Part shown: piece after piece, positions 32,758 to 32,911 of the stretch
How the letters are laid out: every line of letters begins with the position of its first letter
How positions within the stretch are numbered: position 1 is the stretch's first letter
NCBI GenBank assembly: GCA_004144345.1
Contig: SEEL01000039.1
Location: 1-32,911 of the forward strand
Source of the DNA: Hyphomicrobiales bacterium
GTDB taxonomy: Bacteria > Pseudomonadota > Alphaproteobacteria > Rhizobiales > Devosiaceae
DNA length: 32,911 bases
Direction: 5' to 3'
Position numbers and translations under genes: made by a program
Notes under the pieces: generated by a model
Told to the model about the DNA's origin: nothing
Databases searched by the model: none
What the model saw: only the letters and a program-made list of their open reading frames with translations

Positions 32758-32911
32758 CGCCTAATGCGCGGATTTGGCGGAAATGGGGGTTGAGGGAAAC
32801 GCAGGACTCAATTGTTGCCCTGGCCAATCGACACCAAGGGGCTCGCCTAGCCAACCGCGGGGGTACGCAGAGGCCAAAGTGGGGGCGGGTCAAGGGGGCA
32901 GGGGTGTGGAA

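Overview
The window looks like chromosomal DNA of a high-GC alphaproteobacterium of the Hyphomicrobiales (Devosia or a relative). The signs are the high GC, frequent GTG and TTG starts, the small zinc-free L36 gene, the DUF1036-pyk pair, and extragenic repeat hairpins of a kind I associate with that group. The taxon is an inference from gene content; no rRNA gene is present.

Layout. 1-6166 has a repeat-rich edge and then a beta-oxidation operon (FadE-type acyl-CoA dehydrogenase, hydratase/3-hydroxyacyl-CoA dehydrogenase, thiolase) behind a promoter with a perfect 16-bp palindrome. 6291-12023 is a complete oligopeptide ABC importer (OppA, B, C, D, F); a near copy of the same palindrome lies upstream of oppA. 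12091-14837 holds a receiver-domain regulator, rpmJ with a promoter, a leader hairpin and an intrinsic terminator, a small SRPBCC-like protein and an M20 dipeptidase. 14838-15386 is gene-free and holds extragenic repeats. 15387-24857 is mostly envelope proteins: a 1482-residue exported protein (DUF11-like modules plus a five-copy Cys-rich repeat), a small gene on the minus strand, an exported metallopeptidase with a partner, and an operon ending in an exported caspase-like/TPR protein.

24961-30724 is accessory. It starts with arsR-arsC-aqpS, an arsenic cassette that pairs arsenate reductase with an aquaglyceroporin and has no efflux pump. Next comes a truncated second copy of the small gene found at 19920-20276, together with its upstream element. 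After that is a lower-GC island: a tightly packed minus-strand operon (TIR-like, Nmad2, MazG-like pyrophosphohydrolase with a fused C-terminal domain, uracil-DNA-glycosylase-like), facing a divergent single-pass membrane protein across a shared regulatory region with a clear dyad. I read this as a candidate nucleotide-centred antiphage system and the most interesting thing here. Its TIR gene carries an in-frame TAA at codon 45, so this copy may be disabled or the base may be wrong. 30727-32716 returns to core sequence with pyk and a DUF1036 gene.

No tRNA, rRNA, CRISPR array, transposase or integrase was recognised.
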